NCBI RefSeq assembly: GCF_964199755.1
Contig: NC_133917.1
Coordinates: 2,983,501 to 3,047,500 of the forward strand
Direction: 5' to 3'
DNA length: 64,000 bases
From: Larus michahellis
Taxonomy: Eukaryota; Chordata; Aves; Charadriiformes; Laridae
In this document: positions 15,880 through 26,200 of the stretch, piece by piece
Layout of the letters: each line of letters opens with the position of its first letter
Numbering within the stretch: position 1 is the stretch's first letter
Made by a program: the position numbers and the translations under genes
Notes under the pieces: generated by a model
Told to the model about the DNA's origin: nothing
What the model saw: the letters and a program-made list of their open reading frames with translations, nothing else
Database searches by the model: none

Positions 15880-16685
15880 GAGTCCCTGGCCCACCCCAAG
15901 TCACCGCACTGCAGACAATGCCACGCACTGGAAGCTGGGGGCTCCGGCCCTGGGGCCCCCTTGGACCAGCAGGTGCTGGGGAGGAGGGTCGGCAGCACCC
16001 CAGCCCTGTGGGGAGGTCGGGGCGTCTCTCTGCTCAGCGCTGCCCGGGGACGCGGCGCGGTGGGGACAGGGTCCCTGGGTGGGGGTGAGGTGGGGTGGTC
16101 CAGGGACTCGGACTCAGCTCCTCCCGTGTCCCAGAGCCCCCCCGCAGCACTGCTGGGTGCCTGGCCGGACTCCCAGGCCCTGGACCCCCCTGCGCTCCCT
16201 CTGTATTTATTGCTTTATTAACCGCCGGGGCTGAGGCCAGGGTCGCTCCCTGTCGAGCCCAGGCTGGGGCATCACCGGCCTCTGCCCCAGGGCCAAATCC
16301 AGCCCGGGGGATGCCGAATCACTCCAACACCAAGTACCTGGCAGCAGTTCCTGCCCGTCCCCCAGCTCTGGGTCTGTCCCCCCCATCACCTGTGCTGTCA
16401 CTAGCCCCATCCCCGTGCAGCTCAGTGCCGCAGGGCAGCTGGACGGGGTGTCTGCCACGGGCATGGGCACCCTGCGCCGGGCCTGGCTCTAACCACACTA
16501 ACCGCTAACCTGCCCTGCTTGAGAGTTTTATTTTTCTATTTATAAAGGGTAATATAAATGTCCCCCCGCGCCCACCTGCCCTGGCAGCGGGGCCTGCCCC
16601 ACAGGGCAAGGGACCGGTCTGCTTTTAACCACTTCTGTGTAAAAAAAAAAAAAGAAAGAAATACTACTATTTAATTGTTTGGATA

Positions 16686-16691
16686 AATAAA
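16686..16691 (+). terminator. Poly(A) signal of DHH
   Basis: AATAAA about 805 bases after the DHH stop codon, preceded by an AT-rich 3' UTR segment (16520-16690) that includes a short A-run. Confidence 0.8.
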
Positions 16692-16789
16692 GAGACTTTA
16701 TGGCCCTGGTGGAACTATGAGAGGGTCTGCACAAGGCCGGGCCACGGTGGGGGGCGAGGGGGCTGGCGTTGGGCATCCCTGGGGAGAAG

Positions 16790-17875
16790 GGTCATCCCTG
16801 GGGGGGCTGGCTGTCCCTGGGGCTGGGGGTCTCTGGGGCCAGGATGGGGCATCTCGGAGGGGGGGCTGGGGGTCCCTGGAGCTGGGCATCCTGGGGGGGC
16901 TGAGGGGTCTCTGGGGCCGGGATGGGGCATCTCGGAGTGGGGCTGGGGCCGGGCATCCCGGGGGGGCTGGGGGGGGTCTCTGGGGCCGGGATGGGGCATC
17001 TCAGAGGGGGGCTGGGAGTCCCTGAGGCTGGGGCCGGGCATCCCGGGGGAGGCTGGGGGGTCTCTGGGGCCGGGATGGGGCATCTCGGAGGAGGACTGGG
17101 GGTCCCTGGGGCTGGGACCGGGCATCCCGGGGGGGCTGAGGGGTCTCTGGGGCCGGGATGGGGCATCTCGGAGTGGGGCTGGGGCCAGGCATCCCGGGGG
17201 GGCTGGGGGGGGTCTCTGGGGCCGGGATGGGGCATCTCAGAGGGGGGCTGGGAGTCCCTGAGGCTGGGGCCAGGCATCCTGGGTGGGCTGGGGGGGATCT
17301 CTGGGGCCGGGATGGGGCATCTCAGAGGGGGGCTGGGGGTCCCTGAGGCTGGGGCCGGGCATCCCGGGGGAGGCTGGGGCGTCTCTGGGGCCGGGATGGG
17401 GCATCTCGGAGGAGGACTGGGGGTCCCTGGGGCTGGGACCGGGCATCCCGGGGGGGCTGAGGGGTCTCTGGGGCCGGGATGGGGCATCTCGGAGTGGGGC
17501 TGGGGCCAGGCATCCCGGGGGGGCTGGGGGGGGTCTCTGGGGCCGGGATGGGGCATCTCAGAGGGGAGCTGGGAGTCCCTGAGGCTGGGGCCGGGCATCC
17601 TGGGTGGGCTGGGGGGGATCTCTGGGGCCGGGATGGGGCATCTCAGAGGGGGGCTGGGGGTCTCTGGGGCTGGGATAGGGCATCTTGGGGTGGGGGCTGG
17701 GGGTCCCTGTGGCTGGGGCCGGGCATCCCGGGGGGGCTGGGGGGGGTCTCTGGGGCCGGGATGGGGCATCTTGGGGGGGGGCTGGTGGTCCCTGGAGCTG
17801 GGGTCGGGCACCTCGCGGGGGCTGCGACATCCCAGGGGGGCTGGGGGTCCCTAGGACTAGGGGAGGTCAGGGTGG
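16790..17875 (+). repeat. G-rich minisatellite with higher-order repeat
   Basis: About 13 tandem copies of a unit of roughly 70-87 bp built around GGGATGGGGCATCTC, followed by GGGGCTGGGG and CCGGGCATCCC-like blocks. Starts of the core fall near 16843, 16921, 16990, 17075, 17157, 17227, 17309, 17396, 17478, 17548 and 17630. A four-unit block is itself duplicated with a 321-bp offset (17157 onward versus 17478 onward) with few differences. It lies between the DHH poly(A) signal and the RHEBL1 promoter. Long open frames on both strands are by-products of the repeat. Confidence 0.9.
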
Positions 17876-17939
17876 GGACCTCGGGGGGGGCAAGAATTGG
17901 GGGGGGCAAGAATTGGGGGCGGTTGTTCCGGGGGCGGGC

Positions 17940-18253
17940 GCGCCCCCCTCTCATCCCACTCAGGTGCGCGGCCACCACGTGGCCCCGGCCGTTCCCTCCG
18001 TTTTATGAATGGAGCCCCGGCGGCCAGCGCGCCTGCGCCGCCGCCGCGCCCCGCCCCCGCCGCCGCCGCGCGGCCAATGGAAGCGGGCGGACGGGCGGTG
18101 TTGTGGTCACGTGGAGCCGCCGGTGTAGTGGCGGCGGCACCGCCCCTCCCCGCCGCGGCGGGCAGTTTATAGCCCCGTGTGCCGCGCCCGCCCGTACCGC
18201 CTGTCCTCCCCCCTCACCACCCCACGCCCCCCCACTCCGCCGCGGCGTGGGCC
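17940..18253 (+). promoter_or_regulatory. RHEBL1 promoter region
   Basis: CpG-dense sequence before the RHEBL1 homology. It holds CACGTG E-boxes at 17976-17981 and 18108-18113 (the second within GGTCACGTGG), a CCAAT box at 18074-18078 and a TTTATA patch near 18166. The promoter elements look intact even though the gene behind them does not. Confidence 0.5.
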
Positions 18254-19863
18254 GTGCCGCCGGTGCGACACCGCAAAGTGCTCATCCTCGGGTACCGCGC
18301 CGTGGGTCAGTGCGGGGGGGGGGCTCGCGGTGGAGCTGCGCCCTCGGCCCTATACGGTTCTGCGCCCTGCCCGGGGGGTGGGTGGGAGCGGGGGCTGCCC
18401 CACAAGGGCAAGGGGTGCCCCGCGGGGCCTGTGCCGGGTCCCTCGTGGGTGCTTCCCGTGCTCAGAGAACGGCGGGTCCCCACTCGGGGCGGGGGCTGTG
18501 GGGCCGTGGCTCAGTCAGGCTGGACACCCACCCCAGGAGCACCCATCACCCCGGGTCCCCTAGACACCCCCCACCCCGGGAGGGGCCCTTCCCCTGTCCC
18601 AGGGTGATGCTGGGACCCCGGGCCCCAGCCCTGCGCTTTCCTGCCCCCCGGGCACAACCTCCCTGGCTCACCAGTTCGTGGAGGGGAAGTTCGTGGAGTG
18701 CTACGAGCCCACGGTGGAGAGCAGTAAGTGTCGCGGGGGCGGGGGGGGGAAGCCGCCTGCCCGGGGCTCCCTCTTTCTGCTGCCTCCATGGGCCCACGGG
18801 GGATGAGGACAGACACGTCCCCACTTCTGGGCTGTGCCCCACAGCCTGGTGCCAGGGTCTGAGGCACCCCCAGAGGCGGGTGGGAGGGGAGGCTCATCCC
18901 TTGGGGGGGGGGGTGTCAGGGGAGGCTCATCCCTTGGAGGGGGGGTGTCCTGGGCAGCCCCGTTAACCCGGTGGCACCTCTGCAGCCTACAACAAGGATG
19001 AGTTCCAGCTCCAGCTGGTGGGCACAGCCGGGCAGGTAACGCTGGGGGGCAGGGGGACCCCAGGGTGGGGACACACACACACACACACACACGATGGGCT
19101 GCTGGCCCCCAGAGCCACCCCCAGCATGGGTCCTGCCCTCCCCCAGGAGGAATACGCCATCCTGCCCCACTCCTTCGTCATTGGCGTCCACGGCTACGTC
19201 CTGGTGTACTCGGTGACATCCCTGCGGAGGTGAGGGACCCTGCCCAGCTGTCCCCGCGCCCTCGGGGCTGGGTCCCCTCGAGGGGCAGACCCCAGTGGGG
19301 GGGCAGTGCCCACAGCTCCCCCTCTCCCTCCAGCTTCCAGGTGGTGAAGACCCTTCACAAGAAGCTGTACGAGAGCTGGGGGAAGACGCGGTAGGTGCTG
19401 TCCCTCCTGGGGAAGGGGGGGGGCCTGGGGGGGGCCAGGCCCTCACCCTCCCCATGCCCGCGGTGTGCCCGTGGTGCTGGTGGGGAACAAGGGGGACCTG
19501 TGCTTGCAGAGGTAAGGAGGGCTCTGGGGGTCCCCATCCCCTCCCACTGTCCCCCCCCCCCCCCACCTGGTGGCCCATCCTGCTCATCCTCTGCCGTGTC
19601 TCCAGACGGGAGGTGAGGACGGATGAAGGGAAGAAGCTGGCAGAGTCGTGGGGCGCCGTTTTCCTCGAGTCCTCAGCCAAGGAGAGCCAGGTGTGGGGCA
19701 GGGTGACGTACCCTACCCAGGGCTGGGAGGGGGGTCCCCCGGGGTTCCAGGGCTGATGTCCCCTCGTCCCCAGGTGACCCAGGAGATCTTCATGAAGATC
19801 ACCAAGGAGATGGACTGGGTGGACAGCTCTTACAGCAGATCCACCGGCTGCCGCCTGATGTGA
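18254..19863 (+). pseudogene. RHEBL1: RHEBL1 (Rheb-like GTPase), probably non-functional
   Basis: Eight exon-like blocks keep one frame with no stop (about 178 codons; human 183 aa): 18254-18305, 18652-18723, 18986-19035, 19147-19229, 19334-19390, 19464-19511, 19606-19690, 19774-19863. NKGD, SSAK and a C-terminal CRLM CaaX box are present. Several things are wrong. The start position is GTG, and no in-frame ATG lies between the stop at 18170 and the end of exon 1. Blocks 2 and 6 are preceded by GG instead of AG. The P-loop Lys is Thr (GYRAVG-TT). The DTAGQ Asp is Gly. Six residues before DEF are missing. A working Rheb-like protein would activate mTORC1 and needs these residues. Base errors in the assembly could explain some changes but hardly all. 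It could also be a recently decayed copy. Confidence 0.75.
19071..19092 (+). repeat. (AC)n microsatellite
   Basis: Eleven AC dinucleotides in the intron between RHEBL1 blocks 3 and 4. Confidence 0.95.
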
Positions 19864-20233
19864 GCCCTGCCCAGGGCCAACCCCCGGGATAGGACAGACC
19901 TCCCACGGGACTGTCCCCCCAGCCCCAGCGGTGGCTTCAGGGGGTGTCCAGGGCCACCTGGCCCCACTGTTGTATGGGACCCCTCACTTTGCACAGGCTG
20001 TGGGGCTCACGAGGGGCTGGGAGTGAGGCGGGGGGCCTGTTCCAGCTGGGGAGCACCCCCTGCTAGTAGCTGCCCCCCCCCCCCACCCCCCAAGGACACG
20101 TGGGGGCCGTTCCCCCTCCAGGCGTGGGGAGCCGGGGCTGAATGCGGGTGTTGTTCCCGGTGCGGGGCCACAGACCGGCTGTGCCGCGTTGGCAGCCATC
20201 GCTCGGGGGAGTCGAGGCCGTGGGGCTGGAACA

Positions 20234-20239
20234 ATTAAA
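20234..20239 (+). terminator. Variant poly(A) signal (ATTAAA) of RHEBL1
   Basis: ATTAAA about 370 bases after the RHEBL1 stop, followed by a T-rich downstream element. It is the best candidate for the 3' end of this locus. Confidence 0.55.
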
Positions 20240-21099
20240 CATTGTTTTGTCTGTGAACCCCCTCGGAGCCCTGGGGGGGCTGTTCCTGCTCAGGGGCGGA
20301 GTGGGGAAGGTGAGGCAGCGTGTGGGGGATGCCCTCAGCACGGGGCTCCCCCCGACCACAAATGCACTGTGGGGCAGAGCCCCCCCCCCCCACCATCCCA
20401 TTGGGCTGAGCACCCCGGGGTGTCACTGGGTTCCTGGGGGGGGCTCTGCAACCCCCTTCCCACTCTCCCACCCCCTGGAGAGCCACAGCCTGGGCTGGGT
20501 GAGTGGGGGGGGCTCTGCCGGCGTGCCCAGCCTGGCTGTGGTTCCCCGTGTGGCTTATCTCCACCCAGTCAAGCTAATTACTGCTAATTACCCAATTACA
20601 CTGCTGGGGAGGAGTTAGGGAGCTGCTGAGGAGGGAAAGGGGTGCGGGGAGCCGGGGGGGGGGCACTCTGCACCCCGTGGTCGGTGTTGGGATGGAGAGG
20701 GGGGTGGGCGCTGGGGTGTTGCAGCCTGGGTGGGCTGGTGGGGGTCGGCGCTCTTAGGGTCATTGCGTGTCGTGTGTGTGTCCCCTCCCCGGACCCCCCC
20801 CATGTCTGGGTCTGGGGGCTTCACCTACCCGTGTCCTTGGTTCCCCCCCCCAGGGGCTGTCCTGTCCCTGCCGGGGATCCCGGGCCGGGACAGAGGGGAG
20901 CCGGTGCTGCTTCCCCCCGCCCCCAGCGGAGCGGGGTCTTCGCGCTGCCCCGGTGGGGCTGATCCGGGACCGGGGAGCTGAGCCGCCACCCTGATCCGGT
21001 CCCGCTCGGTTCGAGGGTGACCCCCAGGGCGAGGGGGGGCGAGGGGTGACGGGGCGGGCATGGGGGTTTCCCGTGCGCTTGGTCCCGGCTGCCCGGTAC
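20240..21099. other. RHEBL1-KMT2D intergenic region
   Basis: About 860 bases with no supported gene. It is mostly G-run sequence, except for a short AT-rich patch at 20550-20615 carrying three closely spaced AATTA cores (listed separately). Confidence 0.6.
20550..20615. promoter_or_regulatory. Candidate homeodomain-site cluster
   Basis: Two GCTAATTAC elements 10 bp apart, followed by CCAATTAC, with a CTTATCT GATA-type site just upstream. It is an isolated AT-rich patch in very GC-rich intergenic DNA. The motif match is seen; function is inferred. Confidence 0.4.
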
Positions 21100-21560
21100 C
21101 GGGAGGCGGGGGGGCTCAGGCCCCCCACCCCCAGGGCCGCCGCGGTGTCCGAGCGGGCGGGGCCGGGGGGGGCGTGGCCGCCGGTGCCGCCCCGCCGTGC
21201 CCACGTGCGCGCCGCCCGCCCCGGCGCCGGCGGGGTTAAGCGTCGCGGAGGGATCCCTCCCGGCAGCGTGCGCTGCGGCCCGCGCCGTCACACCCCCTTG
21301 CCGCCGCATCGCCCGCCGCGCACCCGTCTCCCTCCGCCCGAGCCCCCGCCGCCAAGTAGTGCGGGCGCGGCGGCGCCCCCCGGCCGCGGCCCCCAGGGCG
21401 CAGCGCGGCGGCCCCGGCGGGGCGGGCGGGCGGGCGGGCGCGGCGCGGCGGGGCGGGGCGGGGGCGGGCGGCGGGACCTACTTTCCTCTGGAAATGGCCG
21501 CGCCGGGGAGCACCGTCCGCCCCGCGCCCCGAGGCCCGTCGGCGTAGGGCGGCCGCGGGG
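21100..21560 (+). promoter_or_regulatory. KMT2D CpG-island promoter and likely non-coding exon 1
   Basis: Very CpG-dense sequence that ends in a plausible first exon with a gtaaga donor at 21561. The coding start lies in the next exon, whose acceptor cttgcag ends at 23243. Mammalian KMT2D likewise starts its protein in exon 2. The transcription start cannot be fixed by eye. The 1.7 kb intron that follows (21561-23243) is GC-rich and shows no other gene. Confidence 0.5.
21494..21547 (+). other. Upstream ORF in the KMT2D leader, 17 codons
   Basis: An ATG in a good context (GAAATGGCC) opens a 17-codon frame ending in TAG inside the putative leader exon, before the 21561 donor. If the leader exon is right, this uORF precedes the KMT2D start and could dampen its translation. 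No family homology is expected. Confidence 0.35.
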
Positions 21561-23277
21561 GTAAGAGCCGGGTGGGGGGCGGGGGGCGGCCCCGCTGGGG
21601 CTCCCGCGCGTTCGGGCCCGGACCCCGTGGCCCCGGAAGGGAAAGGCCCTGCCGTTCGTCCCCGGGCCGCGCCGCCTCCGCCGGGCCGCGCCGCCGCCTC
21701 CTCCCGGCCAGGCCTCCCCGGCGGCCGGGCCCGGAGCGCGGCCCCCGGCTCCCTTTGTGTCCGCTACCGGTACCGGCGATGCCTGCCGCCCAGGGAGCCG
21801 GCGGGGCCCGGGGCGCTGCGCCGCCGCCTGAGCGCAGGTACGGCCGGGCCCGGCGCTCCGGGGCCCCGGTGCCGGTGGCCGGGTAGGCCGCGGCGGGCCG
21901 GGGCACCGGGCCTGGCTGGCTTGGCCGCCCCGGGGGGTCCGGTTGCACCGGGGAGGGGGGGAGCGCGGCCGAGAGGCACGGGGGAAGGTGGGGGGGCGTC
22001 CCAGCGCGGTGCTTCAGCCCCCCCGGAGCCCCGGGCAGGGCTGGCCGGGCCCCTCCGCCGCCCCCCCTTTCCCCGGTGCACGCCGGGGCCCTTCCGGGGA
22101 GCGCGCAGTCGGCCCGGGGCGGCCCTAATCCCGCCGGGATTACCGGGGAACTGGAGGGGATTTGCTGGGGGGGGGGGGCGCCACCCCTTCGTGGGCCGGG
22201 ACCCCGCTGTGCCCGGCCGGGGGCTCTCTCTGACCCCCCCGCAACGCCTCGGGGGGCAGCCGGGGTTTCGGGGTGCCGGGGGCTGCCCCAGCGCGTTCCC
22301 CCCTCCCTGGTGCTTGGGTGGGGGGGTGTCGGTACGTCGGGGGGGGTGGGGGTGTTTCCTGGGCCTCTCCCCTGGGCATAGTTTACAGTCGGGTTTGGGG
22401 TGCCCCACCCGCAGCCCCCTGGCCCCCCCCCAGGTTTTTGGGGTGCATGTGAACAACTGGGGGACAGGGGGCTGCGGGTGGGGTTATGGCCCCCCCAGCT
22501 TTGGCCATGATGTTTAGGGGTGAACCCCCCACCCCCTACACCTATCCTGGGACCGCCTCCCAGTGCTGGGGGGGGGCTCGGCCAGATCGATGCTCACCCT
22601 GGGGAAACTGAGGCACAGGCAGCGGCCAGGTGCTGAGGGGGGGTACCCCGGGCACCTGGCTTTATTGCTGCACCCCAAATCCCACCTGGCCCTGCAGCAG
22701 GAGGCAGTGGGGGGGGTTCCAGCTTCGCCACGGGCACTGGGGGTGCTTCCCCCTCCTGCCCATTGAGCCTGTGCTGCCCCTGCTGCAGGGGTCTGGGGGC
22801 TCCCCAGGGGTCCCAGTGTGCCCGCAGGGCTGCGTGCCCCCACATCCCCTCCCCCCTCAGGGTTTAATTTGGGTCACGTACCCCCAGCCCTTGCCTGGCC
22901 TTGTCGATGGGGAGCGGGCTGCCCCAGGACGTCACTGCGCCGTCCCCACCCTGAGCTGGAGGGGACGACCTGGGAGCCGGTGGATGATGAGGGAGTGGGG
23001 GGGACCATCCCCGCTGTGGGGCACGGGGTCTCGTGGAGCCCCGGGGAACCGGGACCCACCACCCGCTCCTGGCACGTGCAGGGAGGGGTGCTCCCACCGG
23101 GCTGAGACCCCACGAACTTGCCTCAGGGGGAGCAGCTGGAGGGGGCTGCCCTGTCCCTTGGGCGGGGTGTCGTGGGGGGCTGCGAGGGGGGCTGGGGAAG
23201 GGCCTCTACATCCCTATGCTGATGGATCTCACCCCCCTTGCAGCCGCGGGCCTCCCCCGAGGGACGCCGCAGGCAGG

Positions 23278-26200
23278 ATGGACGAACAGAAGCCGCCCAG
23301 CAAGGAGAAGGACGCGGACGCTCCAGGTGAGTGTGGGGCATGGCAGGGTGCTGAGGGAAACTGGCGCTTTCCCGTGCGCCCCCCCACCTCCCCCCACCCG
23401 AGGTAGCTGACACCCACTTTACTGGCAGCCGATGGGGCCGTGCCCTCAGAGGAGATGGGCAGCGCAGAGGGGGACCCCCTGAAACCCCCTGAAGGAGCCT
23501 CTGTGGGGCCGGAGCTGGAGAGCACAGACACAAAGGGGCCTCCCCAGGCTGGCAGGTGAGGACAGGGGGGCTCAGGGGGTGGCATGGAGCTGGTGGCGGG
23601 GTCCCGCATGTCCCTGACACCCCCTTTTCTCCCCCAGCATGCCAGCCCGCCGCTGTGCCCTCTGCAACTGTGGGGACTGGAGCCCGCATGGGCAGCGGGA
23701 GCTGCAGCGCTTTGAGCCGGCACCCGACTGGCCCGAATGGCTGGTGGGCTACGAGCCCCCCGAGGGTCCTGGCCAGTCCCCCCAGCAGCTGGAGGCGGCA
23801 GGCAACGACTTGGCGCAGATCGGCTTCTCCAAATGGGTGACTCCGGCGCAGCTCTTCGAGCCGACGGGTAAGTGCAGTCGCAGCACTGGGGTCCCTATCC
23901 CCCCTCCCTGGGTGTCCTGCCCAGCCCGGGGACACCCCCTTGTCCCTGACACCCCCTTCCCACAGGGCACTGCTGGGTCCACCGCTGGTGCGCAGCCTGG
24001 TCGGCCGGCGTGGAGCCGGAGGCGGCGGGGCTGGCCGGTGTGGACAGAGCTGTTTTCTCAGGGATCTCACAGGTGAGCGGGTCGCGGGGGGTCGGCGGGG
24101 GCTCGGCCCAGCCCCGGGCAGCATCTCTGATCCCGCCGGGCTCCTCTGCTTTCAGAAATGTGAACACTGTCGGCGGATGGGGGCCACCATCCCGTGCCGG
24201 GCTGCCGGTTGCCCCCACCTCTACCACTTCCCCTGCGCCGCCGCCAGCGGCTGCTTCCAGTCCATGAAGACCCTGCGGCTCCTGTGTCCCGAGCACGTGG
24301 CTGAGGCCATGCAGATGGGTGTGTGCGGGCTGGGGCCGCCAGTCCCAGGTGCTGGGTCCCCTCCTGCTCTGGAGAGGGGTCCTGGGGGGGGACAGAGCCT
24401 GGCAAGGAGGTGGCCCTGACAGCCCTCCTCTCTCCCCCTATCCAGAGGACGCACGGTGCTCGGTGTGTGATGGGCCGGGCGACCTGCGGGACCTGGTTTT
24501 CTGCACCAGCTGCGGGCAGCACTACCACGGGGCCTGCCTGGACATCACCCTGACGCCCTGCAAGCGCTCAGGCTGGCAGTGCCCCGAGTGCAAAGTGTGC
24601 CAAACCTGCAGGTGAGCCCACGTCCCCATGGCAGGGTGGGACAACGAGGGGTGGACGAGAGGGGGATGCAGCCCTCACCCCTGCCCCTGCACCCCACAGG
24701 CAGCCCGGTGAGGACTCCATGATGCTGGTCTGTGAGGCTTGCGACAAGGGCTATCACACCTTCTGCATGGAGCCGGCCATCGAGGGGCTCCCCGCCGACT
24801 CCTGGAAGTGCAAGGTGCGTCCTGCTCTTACTGAGGGGGTACAGGGGTGCCCCCTCCCTCCTCTCCCTAACTCTTTGATATGCCTCTGCATCCCCCACAG
24901 AACTGCCGGGTCTGCTCCGACTGTGGCCGGCGCCCGGCAGCGCTCGACCCCGGCTGCCAGTGGTACCGGAGCTACTCAGTGTGCGAGGGCTGCCAGCAGC
25001 GCCGTGACGCAGAGGATGCCCATGGGGCACCAGCACACGCGCCACCGATGGACCCACCCGCCCAGACGTGAGTGGGGATGGGGGGACTGGTTGGGGAGGT
25101 GTCCGGCTGGGTGTCCCCTTTGTGTCCCACAGCCCTGGGGAGGGGGTGGCCTGAGCCCCCCTCCCCTCACCTGGTCCCCCCATCCAGGTTGGCGGCCCCT
25201 AACTGCAGCGAGCCAACGGATGTGCCCGTCCCCCCACCTGAGCCGGAGCCTGTGGGGTGCAGTGAGGAGATGCAGCCAGCGGGGAACCCCGAGGAGGCAC
25301 CCCCAGGTGATGGCAGGCTTCCTCCTGGCGAGCCGACCCCTGTGGAGGTGCCCCCCAGCGAGGTGCCCCCTGATGAACTGCCCCTCGATAAGCCACCTCC
25401 TGATGTGCAGCCCCCCGATATGCAGCCCCCCGAGGAGCCCCCTCCTCTCGTGCAGCCCCCCGAGGAGCCCCCTCCTCTCGTGCAGCCCCCCGAGGAGCCC
25501 CCTCCTCTCGTACAGACCCCCGAGGAGCCCCCTCCTCTCGTGTTGCCCCCTGATAAGCTGCCCCTTGAGAGACCATCCCTTGACGAGCCACCCCTCGAGA
25601 GACCCACCCTCGAGGAGCTGCCCCCCAGTGATCCACCTCTTGATGAGCTGCCCCTTGACGTACCTCCCCTCGATGAACTGTCCCCCAATAAACGACCGCT
25701 CGAGGAGTCGCCCTCTGACGAGCTGCCCCTTGGCAAATTGCCCCCAAATGAGCCACCCCCCAACGAGCTGCCCCTTGACAAATCGCCTCCCGACGAGCTG
25801 CCCCGTGACAAATCGCCCTCCGACGAGTCACCCCCTGAGGAGCTGCCCCTTGATGAACTGCCCCCCGATGAACCACCCCTCGACAAACTGCCCCCTGAAG
25901 AACCTCCCCCTGACGAGCTGCCTCCCAAAGAGCCGCTCCCCAGCGAGCCACCCTCCGAGGAGGACCCTAAGCCACCAGGTAATAAATGGAAGACCCTCTG
26001 GGTCTGTCCCCTTTCCTCTCCGGTTGTCTCCCATGGGTGCAGGGGTCTCGCACCTGGGTCCTCTCCCAGCACTGGTCTTGTGTGACCCTCAACCTGTTGA
26101 CCCTGGTTTCATGCTTCAGTGCCCCATTTTGGGGGTACGTTGAGGGCTGGGGGGGTGTCCCTGGGCCAGGTTGAGGCAATGCTTGTTGCCTCTCAGTGCC

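Noticed and set aside
16792-17854. Long Gly/Pro-rich open frames on both strands (over 300 codons)
   Set aside because: They coincide exactly with the G-rich minisatellite, repeat with its period, and lack splice or start context. They are not genes.
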